From Apophysomyces variabilis (Eukaryota > Mucoromycota > Mucoromycetes > Mucorales > Mucoraceae): a DNA stretch of 64,000 nucleotides. Positions 50,174 through 62,251 of this stretch are shown one piece after another. Position numbers and translations under genes: made by a program. The DNA lies in contig MZZL01000129.1 in the NCBI GenBank assembly GCA_002749535.1, positions 29,838 through 93,837 of the forward strand. The letters are read 5' to 3'. The notes under the pieces were generated by a model. That model searched no databases. It saw nothing but the letters and a program-made list of their open reading frames with translations, and was not told the DNA's origin. The number at the start of each line of letters is the position of its first letter. The stretch's first letter is position 1.

Positions 50174-50694
50174 GGTTATAAGAAGATAGGTAAACAACTT
50201 ACGCAATTAGGCTAAGATAAAGTCCTATTTATCTACATTCGGAGTTCTGTGTCAGATGGGCAAAACAGAGGTATATTTTTTCATTTCGCAGATATAAACG
50301 TTTCTCCCTATCAGAGGTATAATGCGCTACTCAAGTCACACAAAGTGAGGAAGCCCTTAATCACACCCTTAGAAATGGCGTGATGCAAAGAACAGAGTGT
50401 GGCATCCCAGTGATCCTTAGATCGTTGTTTACAAAACACAAACGGTTAATGTGCTTGCTAAGATACCTCGCTAAGATTCTGTGTTCCCAAAGCTATCTTT
50501 GAGCCATACGTGGAGCGAGATTCGAACCCAGCTCGGAATTCAACACAGTGTGATTTCCGCAAAAACGTTGGTTGGAGGACACACATATCAAAGCTCTACT
50601 GAATTTTTAATGCATAAAACATGTGGATCTTCACGGCGAGGCGCTAATTCTGCTGTTGCTTTTTTAATAAGTTCATTTCTTGAAATCTTTCATT
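50174..50694. other. intergenic, no gene seen
   Basis: Promoter side of uricase and 3' side of PUS7. A short minus-strand stretch near 50515-50535 resembles a tRNA T-arm, but no cloverleaf can be built around it. Confidence 0.4.
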
Positions 50695-53323
50695 TTATGC
50701 ATGACTTATCGTGGATTGATGCTTGGATGATGTATCTATTCTAAGAATTTCCCGAAGTGCCATTGTTGCATATTGACTCGCTGAAAGCGTCAGTCCAATA
50801 CGTAAGGCCAAATGTTTTCCTTCTATAGAATACACGTCAACATGCATGCACATTGGTAAGCTCTTCCGTACCTGGGAAATCAGCTGGTTCCGGTTTGCCT
50901 TCCAGATGATCAACATCTGTGTTGCAAAGCTTAACGGTCGGATCGTCGTACCGCATGAATTTCCTAGTGAGAAATATAGAGGTTTAGCTATCTCATTTCC
51001 CAATCCCGGTGTTACCATGACAGAGCTCCTGGTTTCGCCAACATAGCCCGGTAATCTCCATTTAGCAGTCTGATGTCCTTGTAAGTTCACATGACAAAAT
51101 CATATCGCATCGTTTTCCTTACTCAAAATGACCCTCTGGTTGAGAGATACCATCCTCCTCTGAAATTGATGGATTAATTCGCACAAATCCATGTAGAACC
51201 AGATACCGTACCTAAGAGTTGTTTATAAATTCCACTGATTTCATTTTCAGGATAAACCGTCCTTTTGCCTGGCAAAGGGTACACAACATCCTCCATGGCA
51301 TAATTTCCCACATCTTCTTCAGTTAACACTTTCGGCACTTGTCGCTAAAGGGCCTTGGTCAGCAATAAACCTTATCATAACGGTCTTGTCTTACCTTTCC
51401 TTGTTCTCGACGGCCTTGGTTGTTTCTTGATTGTTTCTTCCCGCTTGTTGGAGCCGGATCAACCATGACTATATCTCCTACTAATGGCCCGGAGCATCCG
51501 AAACGCTTTGCACGCTCCGAGACGACGCGATTCCAAATGTAGGATTGGTATGCGTGGCTATACATAAATAGCATATTGCGTGGTAGCTAAAGATATAGTT
51601 ACCATACCTACTCCCTTTTTTTAACTATTATGATCGAAAAACTTACGCTTTGAATCGCTTTTTGGTGGTCATTCGGGAATCGAACATAGCTTGCGAGCAA
51701 TGTTCTTTCGGACGATGCGCGTTTCGGGAACTTGTCCAGTGCCAGCTGAGCATTGCCTGTATCCTGCCAGATATTTCTAGCGATATTAAAGTCGGCACGA
51801 TCTACGACATCCAACTAATTAAATGAATCCCATTAGATATATAACTAACTTGCTTACCTCCTTCACGTGGCTTCAAAATCAAGTGGGCAGCAGCCTCGTA
51901 ATTCTTTTTCATTATTTCCCGGCCGATTTCATGCGTCATTACGGTACTTGTACCGAACCTTTGCATGCCAAAATAATTAATGAAACCGTTCTCTTTCAAT
52001 GATTGGAGTGACTTGGTAATCTGTTCCTCGTTGGCTCCAGTAACATCGCTATTTTTGGGGTTGATCAGCTACGAATCGATAAGTCAAACTGAATCTTACC
52101 GTAGAACAATATTGAAACGATTACCACTCAGATCGCCTAATACTAACCCAGTCTTACAAAAGCTGGAAAATCAGAAATTTAGCATATATTCACGTCTAGC
52201 TCAAGACCTACCTAAAGTTGCCAATGTAAATACCGCGTTCCTTGAGCGATTCGCACGCATTGAAAAGGTCGCTTGGATAAACTCGATGCATTGTCATGGC
52301 CTGCACAGTAACTGCTCGGGCGTCTTTCGTACCAGCATAGCCGATTCGTTTCCGCGGAATACTACGTGGATATTTAACATCGCTTGTTCTGATATATTCT
52401 TTTCGTACTTGGTTGCAGAGGATATGATGTTGACAGCGCCCATTGTATCTACGCCTGACTTGTAAACGTAAAATTGCAAGTATTCACCAACGCGGTTGAA
52501 ATCCACGAAAACGGAACGGGCTAAGGCAACATATGAATGACTCGCGTATCATAGAATTCGTAGACAGTACATTCATCCCCATCCTGAGGCCATCCAACGA
52601 TAAGTTCACCTTCTTTGCAAGATGTGGCTAACGTTTCTTCCAAATGCTTTTCGATCAATCGATAGAATTTTGCTCGGTTGGTCTTTTCTGTCTGTTATGG
52701 ACGATCATAAATCAGTTACCTAGCATGATACAACTTAGATTTACGCTGAATATACCTTAATCTTCACGATCTTTTCTTTCTCGTCAGGACAGTCCAACAA
52801 TTGACGAAGTTGGGACGCAAAATCAGAGCCCAAGATTTCCTTTACTCGGGCATCGAATTCCACAGCATCCAGGATTTCTTTATCAATCTATACATTAGGA
52901 TCAGCATGTTTATTCCGTATGTACGTATCTCAGCTGTTGTTTTTATTCTTTTGTATCGCGTTACTTTGTTATCAATGACTGGCTTTTCCAAGGATGTTAA
53001 ATGCACAACATTGCCTTCGAGATCCACTTCGTTCACCAAAAAGTCTTCTTGTCTGTTGAAAATGTAATTAATACCAATGGCTGATATAGGCAAAATAATG
53101 CGTACCTATTTTTAATGATACATCGAAATCCGACTAATTCAGGGTTCACAAACGCTGTGATACCAGCCCGCTCTTCCGAGATATTTTCTTCATCGATGAC
53201 CTGGTCCTCGGCACGCAATCGTTTTACAGATCCTTGTTCATCATGAGAAAGCTTCCGTTTGTTATTGGCATGTACAGGGCAATCTTCACTGTGGGTGGAC
53301 GACGTTGAGACGATGTTGCCCAT
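50695..53323 (-). CDS. PUS7: multisubstrate tRNA/mRNA pseudouridine synthase, PUS7 (TruD family)
   Basis: Isomerises uridine to pseudouridine in tRNAs, U2 snRNA and mRNAs. The ATG at 53323 starts a polar N-terminus with a basic nuclear-type patch (KRKLSH, VKRLRA). Following exons contain KNRYALF and YLQFYVYKSGVDTMGAVNIIS. The catalytic region is TruD-typical (AGTKDARAVT with the active-site Asp, MTMHRV, GNFR). Further blocks are GFINYFGMQRFGT, LASY, YSHAYQSYIWN and YAMEDVVYPLPG. The C-terminus (LRIGLTLSASQYATMALREI) is the standard PUS7 ending, followed by about 15 extra residues to the stop at 50695-50697. Many short introns; individual borders were not all frame-checked. It is divergent from MED20. 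Confidence 0.92.
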
Positions 53324-53934
53324 ATTGGTGTAAGAAAGTGGAACGATATGGGGCGCGTTCAAATTTCTTTCATATGTGTGAAGTTAAACTGCAAGAACGT
53401 GACGGCTGAAGCCGATTTCGGAGACCGATTCCTGCTCCTGTCCATTGCTACGGTGCGAGAACAGTACGAAGACAAGCTCAGAAACAACATCTCCTACCGA
53501 TTAGGCATTTTCCTTGTCTTTCCCCTTTGGATTATGCTTCGATAATTGATCCTTTTCTATGATAGGAACATCTACTCTGCATTCGGATTAGAAAAGTACC
53601 AGCGGTCGTGCGTACTGCTCGCATAAAAAATTCGTTATTGACTACATGAAATTTAATATAATCTTATGAATCTGGTCAATATCCGTCACATCTGATCTCT
53701 GCTAAGCCAACTTTCTCCCTACTCATAATCACTAAAAGCACCTAGCCAGCTGCCTATACATCTATAATAAGTAGTCTGCCTATTAGAATCGAGCAAAGGG
53801 CAGTAGACAACTGTTTTTCTAGTTTTTTTTCGTACGTAGCACGAAGCCTTCATCCAATCATTTTACCGGTGTCCATTTTTGTGCATTTTCCCCGGTGCGC
53901 TACACAAAAACAGCGAGCTACTTTCTGCGAACCG
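53324..53934. promoter_or_regulatory. divergent promoter region between PUS7 and MED20
   Basis: A 611-bp intergenic region separates the two starts. No distinct motif was identified and no coding exon is supported. Confidence 0.35.
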
Positions 53935-54753
53935 ATGGGTGCGACTTGGTAAATTAGAAAGAGGACATGGATCACTGTAAAATGCTTGTCTGACTGGACA
54001 ACAAACAGCATTGTGCGCTGGAAAAATGCGACAGGTGCACGCGATTTAACCTATATCACCGATCATGTCACCAAGTCATTGCATGGCAAGAACACTGGGT
54101 CTTGGTCACTGTCATTCAAAGTGTATCGAGACGCGACTCAAAGTACTCGCCATCTTGTTCTAAGAGACAGCAAATTACTCTACCACGTATCCTTGTCACA
54201 AAAGCCCGGCCAGGTATACTGTATGGTCGACGGAAGTGTTGTGGTAGAAGCCGAAAAGGAAATCGAGTTTATCCTATCACGCTTAAAGAACCTTTGGCAG
54301 TTAAGGCAGAGCGTGACATTAGAGGTATACAACATCCCGTCGTTTGTGCGTTAGACAACCAAAGCATTTAACGTCTTCATGAACCAAAAGGGCACAAGCT
54401 ACGAGATTGGTGATTTTACGTTAAGAGTTGCCAATATATTGTTGGGCTCCACGTACAAGGGGCTGTTGCTTGAGGTAAACGTCCCGCACGACATAAAAAA
54501 TGCTACGGAATTCAATCTGAATTGATCCCTTATTTCTTTATTTTTAAAGATTGATTATCGACCATGTTCAGCCCCAAACACAGCCAGAGAACTGTTCAAA
54601 GAATTCATTGAATCTCTCGTTCCCTCTACGGCTCAATTATCTTGTGAATACGAATACAATTATGAAGCGGTGGGATTGAGTAACAACGAATTTACAACAG
54701 CTCATACGGGATACCAATACATGATGCTTTTCCGTAACGACGGTCTGCTCTAG
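53935..54753 (+). CDS. MED20: Mediator complex subunit 20
   Basis: A head-module subunit of Mediator, pairing with Med18. Four exons (53935-53948, 54009-54324, 54391-54474, 54550-54753) sum to 618 nt, a closed frame of 205 residues. The first coding exon is only 14 nt and gives the family start M-G-A-T-C. Family blocks are WSLSFKVYRD, the LWQLRQSVTLEG strand, YEIGDFTLRVANILLGSTYKG, LLLEIDYRPC, and the C-terminus HTGYQYMMLFRNDGLL-stop, which is close to the universal Med20 ending. An open frame beginning upstream at a non-ATG codon would hide the true 14-nt first exon. It is convergent with the KRE9-like gene, with 205 bp between. Confidence 0.93.
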
Positions 54754-54958
54754 TCATACATTACGCAATTCAATGACTGGCGAATCCACACCTACGGAAG
54801 TCTCCCTTTTAATCTGTTAACGTATTCCTCTAACGACCATCGTGGCGACATCACTTCCTGCAACTGGATGATCTCATAGTCTGATTAGGTTGGGTTATTA
54901 CCCCACTTAACTTTTTCTTTATTATTATGAATTTAGTAATAGAAGATATTAAAAAATT

Positions 54959-55946
54959 CTAAACAAGCAAGAGACTAGCAATAGCAGGAATACAGGCAAG
55001 AGTAATTGCAAAGTTCATCTGTGTTGCGCCATTCTGAGGTTTAGGTGTTTCCGTTGCGGGAAGAGTAGGAGAAGCAGAAGCGTTCTTTGCAGAACCGGAG
55101 GTTGTCAAGGGTGCAGGGGTTGAAGAAGGTGCTTGCGGAGATACAGCTGCAGTGACGCTGTTGCTGCTACTGGCAGTGGTAGATGCAGACGCAGATGCAG
55201 ACACAGACGTAGATGCAGTAGTAGCAGCATCAGTGGCACTTCCAGTGGCAGTTGTGCTATTCGAACCAGAAGACGAACCGGTCGCCTTGCCATTCAATAT
55301 AGTGAAAGGATCTGAATAAGCATAGGCACTAGAGAAGATAGTGTAAGAAGGCAAACAGGATCCCAATAGATGGTCATGAACACTTACGTTTTACCATTGT
55401 CGTCCTCATACTGGAACTGGAAAGAATAAAGGACATCCGAAGGGAGATCAGAGGGAATCTAAAGTGTCGATGATAGAAAATACGGAAGAAAAAGAACATG
55501 TAGTCAGCTTCATGTTACACTCATTTTCCCGCTAAGGTTATCCGGCATGGGTAAGGGAAAAAAAGTTTACCTTCCACTGGTAGTACCCGTCGTCACCATT
55601 CACTTTGAATGAGTATTCCGTAGGCTGCATCGTGTTGGAATTGCTACCTTGAATTAATCGCACTGTCACTTTCTGATCGACACCATTAATCCAATCTAAA
55701 CCAATTGTGTGTTAGTAACCACGAATTGTGATCTTTCTTTTCAAAAGTTTATTCAACGAACTTATATCAGCTCTATAAGATAAGCCGATAATAGGTTAAT
55801 TAAGATTTTATGGGTTTGAATCTCATTTACTTTTGTCCGGCATTGTATTTGGTGCCTATCAAAGGGGAAGTGACATAGAAGGGTTGATTTTGGGCGCACG
55901 CCAATGCAATGAATGCGCAAAGGACAGCCAGAAAGAAGGATCTCAT
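54959..55946 (-). CDS. Kre9/Knh1-type Ser/Thr-rich GPI-anchored cell-wall protein
   Basis: Belongs to the Ser-Thr-rich GPI-anchored family whose N-terminal Ig-like domain resembles Kre9/Knh1 (beta-1,6-glucan-related). Five exons (55946-55831, 55772-55762, 55695-55571, 55458-55388, 55328-54959) sum to 693 nt, a closed frame of 230 residues. Signal peptide MRSFFLAVLCAFIALACA, then PFYVTSPLIGTKYNAGQK, INWINGVDQKVTVRL, YYQWKIPSDLPSD and YSDPF form the Ig-like domain. A long Ser/Thr/Ala-rich low-complexity stalk is followed by a GPI-type tail (NGATQMNFAITLACIPAI). Exon 2 is only 11 nt; without it the frame breaks and the domain loses its central Q-K-A-D-I-N-W strand. Cell-wall location is inferred. 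Confidence 0.88.
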
Positions 55947-58246
55947 GGCAGTAAAAGAGATAGAGAGAAGCAAAGGGAAAAAAAAGATTTAAGGAAGGGA
56001 AGAAGCTTGGCGTCGCGAAGATTGGATACTGAAGCAAAATTTATATGTGATGTCCGGAAAAACTCAATTTTTTTTCTAGTCTCTCATCATTCTCATGTGC
56101 TTTACTGATAGGTTTGTGAAATCTTCCAATATTGCCTTTAGGCAATCAGTGGACAAAGGAAATTCCGTTCTGTGTTCTGTGTTGCATTTGTTTATAAGAT
56201 TCCACAACATAAAATAAAATGACATATGAGGTTCTTTCCATTTTATTCTGTTTTTCTCCCTTGGCAAAAAGTCTTTTGCAAACCGATAGCTAGGGATTCT
56301 TCATACAATAAAGCCCGCAGCGGGATACAATTGCCCTACTAGCATCATTTCTTTAATTTAATAACACATGCTGCTTTATACGAGCGACCGATACTGCTCC
56401 ATATTTCGATATCCGTCGTCCGTTTATGATTTAGTCTATCTATATCCATAATTATACATAGTTATACAACAGCAGAACCCTTCTTGCGCTCTGCATCCCT
56501 CTTATAGCCCCCTTGTTTTTGACATCATTTTTTTTTCCTCAGTAAGGAGATACTTCTCCTTCCGAAATGCCGCCATCTCTATTCCTACTCTGTCTTTACT
56601 GATGGACAATCGCGTCGCTATATAGCAATTGAGTTAATGGATCCTTTATATTGTATGGATATTATACGTATTTATCGCTCAACAAGCATATTGTATTAAC
56701 AGAAGACATAAAAGACGTTACATTCTTTTTGCTTTTCATCCCGAAAACCAGCTGTAAGTGATACTTGATCTTCTGTGTCGGGTACGTTACACAGTGTAGC
56801 ACAAGCGTTTGTCCTTTGCATTTTCATTCCCCCTTTCTGATCCACTCATTGCCTGATCAGTCATTTCTTTAGGCAAGTCCATGATGTGGTCATCTTAGCT
56901 ATGCAGTCATACTAAGGAAAGAAAATTATTTTTGTCAAATTAGGCAACCAGTTGGATCGGATAACTAAGCAAATTCAAAGAAATCCATAAGGATCATCGG
57001 AAATAGAACAAGTTGATGCAATAACATGATCGAGTACTTTAGGTGGGTGAGTAGGCCGCAGTCTTGCACTTCATCCTCTCAACGAATCGCTTCACACGAT
57101 TGCTGGGATACAATAACGAGGCGAGCGTTTCAGGGCTCTAACATTCACTGCCGCGGATGAATCGCTCTGCAGCAGGTATGATAATGCCCTCATGTTTGAT
57201 GTCTCCTTTTTTGAGCCTTGCTACTAGACTAATCAAACGCGCACTATCAATAAGAGCCATACGAACAGGTCGAGGACATTGCAAGTAACTTCAGGTTTGT
57301 TTCCTGGTGGATATCGGGAGCTTCCCATGTCAACATACCTCCGCTGTGATTTTAATTACCGTTTCCGTATCAATGATCATAGCACCCGTATGTAACTTTG
57401 CAACAGCGTACAAAAGTCATGGTAACAGGGCAAAATCATGGTCGAGATGGCAGTCGATCGGAGCTTGGTTTGCTATAGGAATCAGTTTTTATTTAGGAAG
57501 ACCCGGAATGAACGATGGCTGTTAGAAACTTCCAAATCTCATTCATATAGTGTCCAATCAAAGAGTACACGCGGTTATTCGTTCATTAATCCAATGTGTG
57601 TGTGTGTTTTTTGTTGAAAAAGAAGGTTCAGAAATGTGCGGCAGAAAATTACGTTGTACACAGATCGGACTTCCATGGAACAAAGTGATTAGAACATCTT
57701 TCTACCATATTAATAGATAATTACAGCTTTGAAAACACTAGAACGAAAATGTGTTGGTTAGTAATCAAATGTAAGCCATTGCTAAGATGACATTGAAGTG
57801 TCAGGAGTACCTTGCAAGTAAATCCTCTAAACCAGATCTACTTGTACAATAAACTATTATGGAGATATGCTCCCGCTCTCTGGAACAGCTGTGCTGCTTC
57901 CTGGTACTCTTATTCTTACTATCAATGGCATCCCTTAACTGATTTATAACGATAGATCTTTCTACACTATGATACTACCAAACAGAGCTTAAAACAATCG
58001 TGGTAATGCATTTATTCATATCCTCTATTTCTTCCTCTGTGAGAACGCCGTTTTATGGATATCGGTATGTTTACATGTGATCTCTCGTGGACGGCCACTC
58101 AAAGTTTGTTCATAACAACATCTACCCATTTCCAACATAGATCGTACCAGTTATAGATGCTAATTATGCAATTTGGTTTTTATAATTAACTTGTAACTGC
58201 CAGCAGATAAAAAATCAAGAATATATGTACATGAATAGAAAAAGAG
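55947..58246. other. 2.3-kb intergenic region with one possible coding relic
   Basis: Mostly AT-rich with no gene. Between about 57020 and 57510 the minus strand reads protein-like in pieces, described separately. No RNA gene or complete transposon was seen. Confidence 0.35.
57020..57510 (-). pseudogene. possible decayed coding sequence, unknown
   Basis: The minus strand shows protein-like runs in one frame (LLYAVAKLHTGAMIIDTETV near 57350-57410, then ALIDSARLISLVARLKKGD near 57200-57260 and GIIIPAAERFIRG just after), interrupted by stops and without consistent splice sites. It looks like a dead gene or element fragment. The family is not recognised. Confidence 0.3.
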
Positions 58247-59047
58247 CTACCTGCGTAATTCTTGAATCTGGCTGTACTTGTGCAGCTCAGATGGGATATC
58301 CTACAATAAGATAGAAGTTTACATCGTCGTCTTTGTTTCCCAATGGCAACGATACCTTTTCCAATTTTGCTAAGAGTTGCATGCTAGTGGCGTACTCTTT
58401 AGCCATTTCATCGAGATCAGCTATACCTATATCTAAGTCTACGGATTAGCACACATTATTTTTCTTTTTGGCAATGGAAGGGCTTACGTTCAGGTTCTTC
58501 GTTTAATTCATCATCATCCTCTTGGAATGTACACGTGTTCGCCAGTTGCGATTCTTGCGCGATAGCTCCTTCAATCAGAGGAGCTAAGTTTTCTGGCATG
58601 GTTTGACGTAATTGCATTACTTCTTCGGTTAGATTTCGGGCGACATTCTCCAGCTCTTCCACTTCCCGAGCCAACTTGTTATCAACTGGATCTAAATAAC
58701 AAATCAATAACTCCCGTCCTACAAAATAGATGCCCCCTGTCCATACCGATATTAGGTTCCGTATTCATTTCAAGTCTGCCTTCTAGTGCAAAAGCTTCAT
58801 TCATATTGCGATATATATCATCAATCCACTAAATGAATTCTAAGGACAAAGGAACGGCTATTGGCTTCCAAGTTTGTCAAACTACCTGTTCCATTATGGC
58901 TTCAACTGATTTTCTGGTGGCGTCATCTGCGTCTTGTAGTTCTTCTTCTAATGAGTCTGCCACAATATTTTTCCATGCGGTCATCCTTGCTTCAATTTCC
59001 TTAATGTTCTCCATATCCTCTTTTTCCGAAGTTCCATGTTTCTTCAT
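58247..59047 (-). CDS. coiled-coil protein, candidate kinetochore MIS12-complex subunit Mis14/Nsl1
   Basis: Five exons (59047-58886, 58828-58747, 58691-58488, 58438-58356, 58300-58247) sum to 585 nt, a closed frame of 194 residues. It is almost entirely helical and acidic. The arrangement suggests Mis14/Nsl1: an N-terminal helix with an aromatic patch (WIDDIYRNMNEAF), then a family-like block with PVDNKLAREVEELE followed by LRQTMPENL, and an acidic hinge before a final coiled coil (LLAKLEKDIPSELHKY). The -D-x-x-L-x-x-x-V-x-x-L- then L-R-x-x-x-P pattern is typical of that family. Small coiled-coil proteins converge, so other kinetochore or tether subunits remain possible. Confidence 0.6.
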
Positions 59048-60344
59048 GGCAGTCTATTTTCGTATGTGGCTAAGAACAGCATGAATCCCACATTTACGGC
59101 ATTTGCCGAAATAAAAATTTCGCCGCAAACATATAAAAGTCAAAGTCGCAGTCCATCGGAACTGAATGTCCGCAACGAATGAATTTGGATACGGATTGAT
59201 CTGCAACTGATCGGATCCAAAAAGTCGATTACATTCTACTCCTTCTATGTCGTAATTTTTTCCCTTTGATTGATAATCATGCCTTTTTGTTTTCTCTCTC
59301 CAAGCGGTATTGGTGAACTTAGTATATCTCAACTGAGATTACAAGTGGTTTTGGGTATGTCAAATGTCGTTTTGGGTCCCAAGCAATTCCCAACACCTAA
59401 GAGGCTACAACGGTGATATCACCGGTGCTAAAGAAAAGTCAATATAACCTTTCAGCTGCTATTATCCTTTTTTTTTTGACATGATAAGGCGACTACGCCC
59501 CAAGCATACAGATATTCTGCTGCTAGTCTTTAATTTCTTTGGCTTGTCAAGCTCTGTCCTTGATGTTGAGAAGTTCTTAAAACTGAAAGACGGTGAAAAA
59601 CTGTATTGTTGGCTAAATTGGGCCAGATGAAAAGGCGCGCAAAGTTCAAGTCTTACATTTGTGCACTCAATGAAGCTTATTTTTATTAGGGAACGAGCGC
59701 GCTATATCTTTACGTACTGACTACTTTATAGTGCACCAAAACAATAATGCAGCAAGCCTTAGGTTATTGTTCCTCTCCCGCCAATACAATAAAATTACTG
59801 AGCTATCAGTGAAAAAAAAAAAAGCCCTGATCCGAAGTGAAAAGACTCTATTGACCAATGACTAGGAAAATGATTGTGTCCATTAGTTTTCCACTGCTGG
59901 ATTACCCAATTAATTGTTATCCTTTTCCATTTCGGCTGGATATCGTAGAAAGGCATATCTCTCATCCTAGGTTTGTTTAATTCTTACAGGTACATATTCA
60001 GTATCAAAGCAATCGAGTGAATGTGCAAACATGGAAAACACGTTGTCTCAGAGACCCACGGTATAATACCATTCAAACGTTTTTTATCAAATGTAGTACA
60101 GTCTTTTGGACCAAAAATGAGATGAATGAATGGATAGAGAGATTGGTTTTCTTAAATCTCGTTTGCAGGATAGCTTGACCATTAGACCGCTGCATACATA
60201 ATAGCATTTGATCCAACATATATCAGAAAACCTGGTTTTTCTTTGTTGGGCGGCAGTTGAATTTCGGATCAGCAACCCAGAAAAAAGAAAGAATGGTTTG
60301 GGCCACTGGTTGAGGATTTTTTCTCTAATCGCTGTGTGACTTTA
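59048..60344. other. intergenic, no gene seen
   Basis: No supported exon. There is a 14-bp perfect palindrome at 59411-59424 (CGGTGATATCACCG). A short tRNA A-box-like string occurs near 60170-60195 on the minus strand but has no cloverleaf. The right end is the F-box gene promoter. Confidence 0.4.
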
Positions 60345-62039
60345 ATGCAGCAGCCAGATATATCAACACCTCCTCCCAGGAAAAGGCAGCGCCTGCATGA
60401 GAAGCGAGATCGATCACAAGCGAAGGATATTGCGTTCCGTAGCAAACGCATAGACTTCTCTCGTAGCTTGTTCTCAGACGAATTAATACTGCACATTTTT
60501 GGTTATCTGGCGGCGGATGATCTCACACGATGCGCTGCAGTGAATTCGAGCTGGTCTCGATTGGCGAACGATCAATTGGTACGGATCGACAAAAGCCCAA
60601 CAGTAAGATTAATTAATTGATGCCTCATGTTACTATTACAGTTATGGCGATTACTTTACCTTCGTCGGTTCGAAGTGCCCAGAAACAAGATGTCTATGGG
60701 AGACATAGCCTGGAAGACACGATATAAAACCAGCCATAACTGGCAGTCGGGTATCTCTCTTTTCTCTTTTACTTTCTTGAAGTCCTTCTTTTATCGCCGA
60801 ACATGGCGAAGGTTAGAAAAAAGAAATAATACGAACGCCGATTAGGAAATTGTCGAGTGGCCAACATGAGAATGGATAAGGCGACGTCGAAGCCGACAGG
60901 GACTCCTCTCGTACAATTCAACAGAGATCTGATTTATCTTGCGTATCCAGAGACATCGGTCGTTCAAGTTTGGCAAGTACAGACCGAACATCATGTCTTG
61001 CTAGGCTGCCTGGAATCTGATCAGATTCAGGGACAAATCACTTGTCTCAAACTGGATAAATCTCATATTGTGGTTGGCTATCACCATGGAGCGTTTTCTG
61101 TTTGGAAGATCAAAGAACCCAGATTCAGCGCAGTTGAACTGGCTACTTATGAACCATTTTCAACAACACCAGACAAAGTGGAATCGATTGGATTTTCTTA
61201 TCCTGTGATAGCCCTATGCACGGCCAATATGAAATGGTCAGCTTTCTACATCAATACAGACAGCGAAGGAGCTACACTTCGTCTTATCTATCAGTTGCAA
61301 AGTCCGATTCGATGGAGTCCTATTTTAGTGGAAGTGGAGCCTTACGATAGTCCGTCGCGATCTTTGTGGAAGGCGATGATCTGTTCTGGGATGTTGACGG
61401 ATGGAAACGCCTTTTCCATGGGTGTTCAGGTAGGATTGAAAGTTTATCTTTCGATTCCAGGGATTGACCCTCTATTTCTGTACGGATAATAAGGAAATTA
61501 TTCTGTCATCGCACTCTATTATTTCTTCTCGTCACTGCTCAAGCTTTGATCACGACAGCCTTTTCTTTCAACCTGCGTACGCAACTCACAACTTCCCTCA
61601 GCCCATCATTTCCCTAGCTTACTCGGCACCTTACATCGTTACAGCTCACGCAAACAATACAATCCAGCAATATCAGATTTGTTCATCAAAGGAAAGACTG
61701 GAATTAAAGTACGTAAGGACGCTCTATGGCCACACATGCAAAGTTAGCTCTCTCGCTCTTGATGCGCTTGAAGGCAGACTGGTTAGTGGTGATCGATCGG
61801 GTCTGAAAATATGGGATTTGCGGTATCTGGATGGAGAGCGTAAAAACTACAGATTTACACGGAAACAAGGCAGCGAGTATGTTGTGGCCATCAAGAATTC
61901 CAGGGCAGACGAGAGCGAACCGACCTGGGACATCGAATGGCTTCAGTTCGACGATGACAAGATCATCGCTGTTTTACATCGTCCAAGCGACACAGATACC
62001 TCCCCTCGTTTGAAAATGTGGTCTTTTTCGGATGTCTAG
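60345..62039 (+). CDS. F-box/WD40-repeat protein, SCF ubiquitin ligase substrate receptor
   Basis: Expected to bind Skp1 through its F-box and substrates through a beta-propeller. Four exons (60345-60578, 60642-60750, 60846-61429, 61461-62039) sum to 1506 nt, a closed frame of 501 residues. A basic N-terminus (RKRQRLHEKR) precedes the F-box (LFSDELILHIFGYL, then CAAVNSSWSRLA) and the post-F-box signature (LLWRLLYLRRF, NWQSGNCRV). The rest folds as divergent WD repeats, the clearest being GHTCKVSSLALD and LVSGDRSGLKIWDLR. The third intron would be only 31 nt (61430-61460, GTAGG to CCAG); without it the reading frame breaks. An exact orthologue was not assigned. Confidence 0.85.
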
Positions 62040-62251
62040 TCGTTTTTGTCTTCTTTTGGCCCGTTCGGTGAAAGAGATTAGTAGCCACTGACCCCTTTCA
62101 TATACGTTGCTAAATTACTACTTCTCCCTCTAATGAATTTAACAAACATGACTATTGGTTTGTGCTAAGAGTAAATCTTGTACTTTTTGATTTATTATTG
62201 ATACAAAAGAAGCTACATCTTTTTACCCTTCCAAGGAGAGTCGACAAATGT

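Noticed and set aside
50500..50560. tRNA gene on the minus strand (GATTCGAACC string)
   Set aside because: The T-loop-like string has a poorly paired stem, and no matching acceptor or anticodon arm exists within 100 nt.
60150..60200. tRNA gene on the minus strand (GTCTAATGGTC, A-box-like)
   Set aside because: There is no anticodon stem and no TTCGA B-box downstream. The following hairpin (GAGATT/AATCTC) does not fit a cloverleaf.
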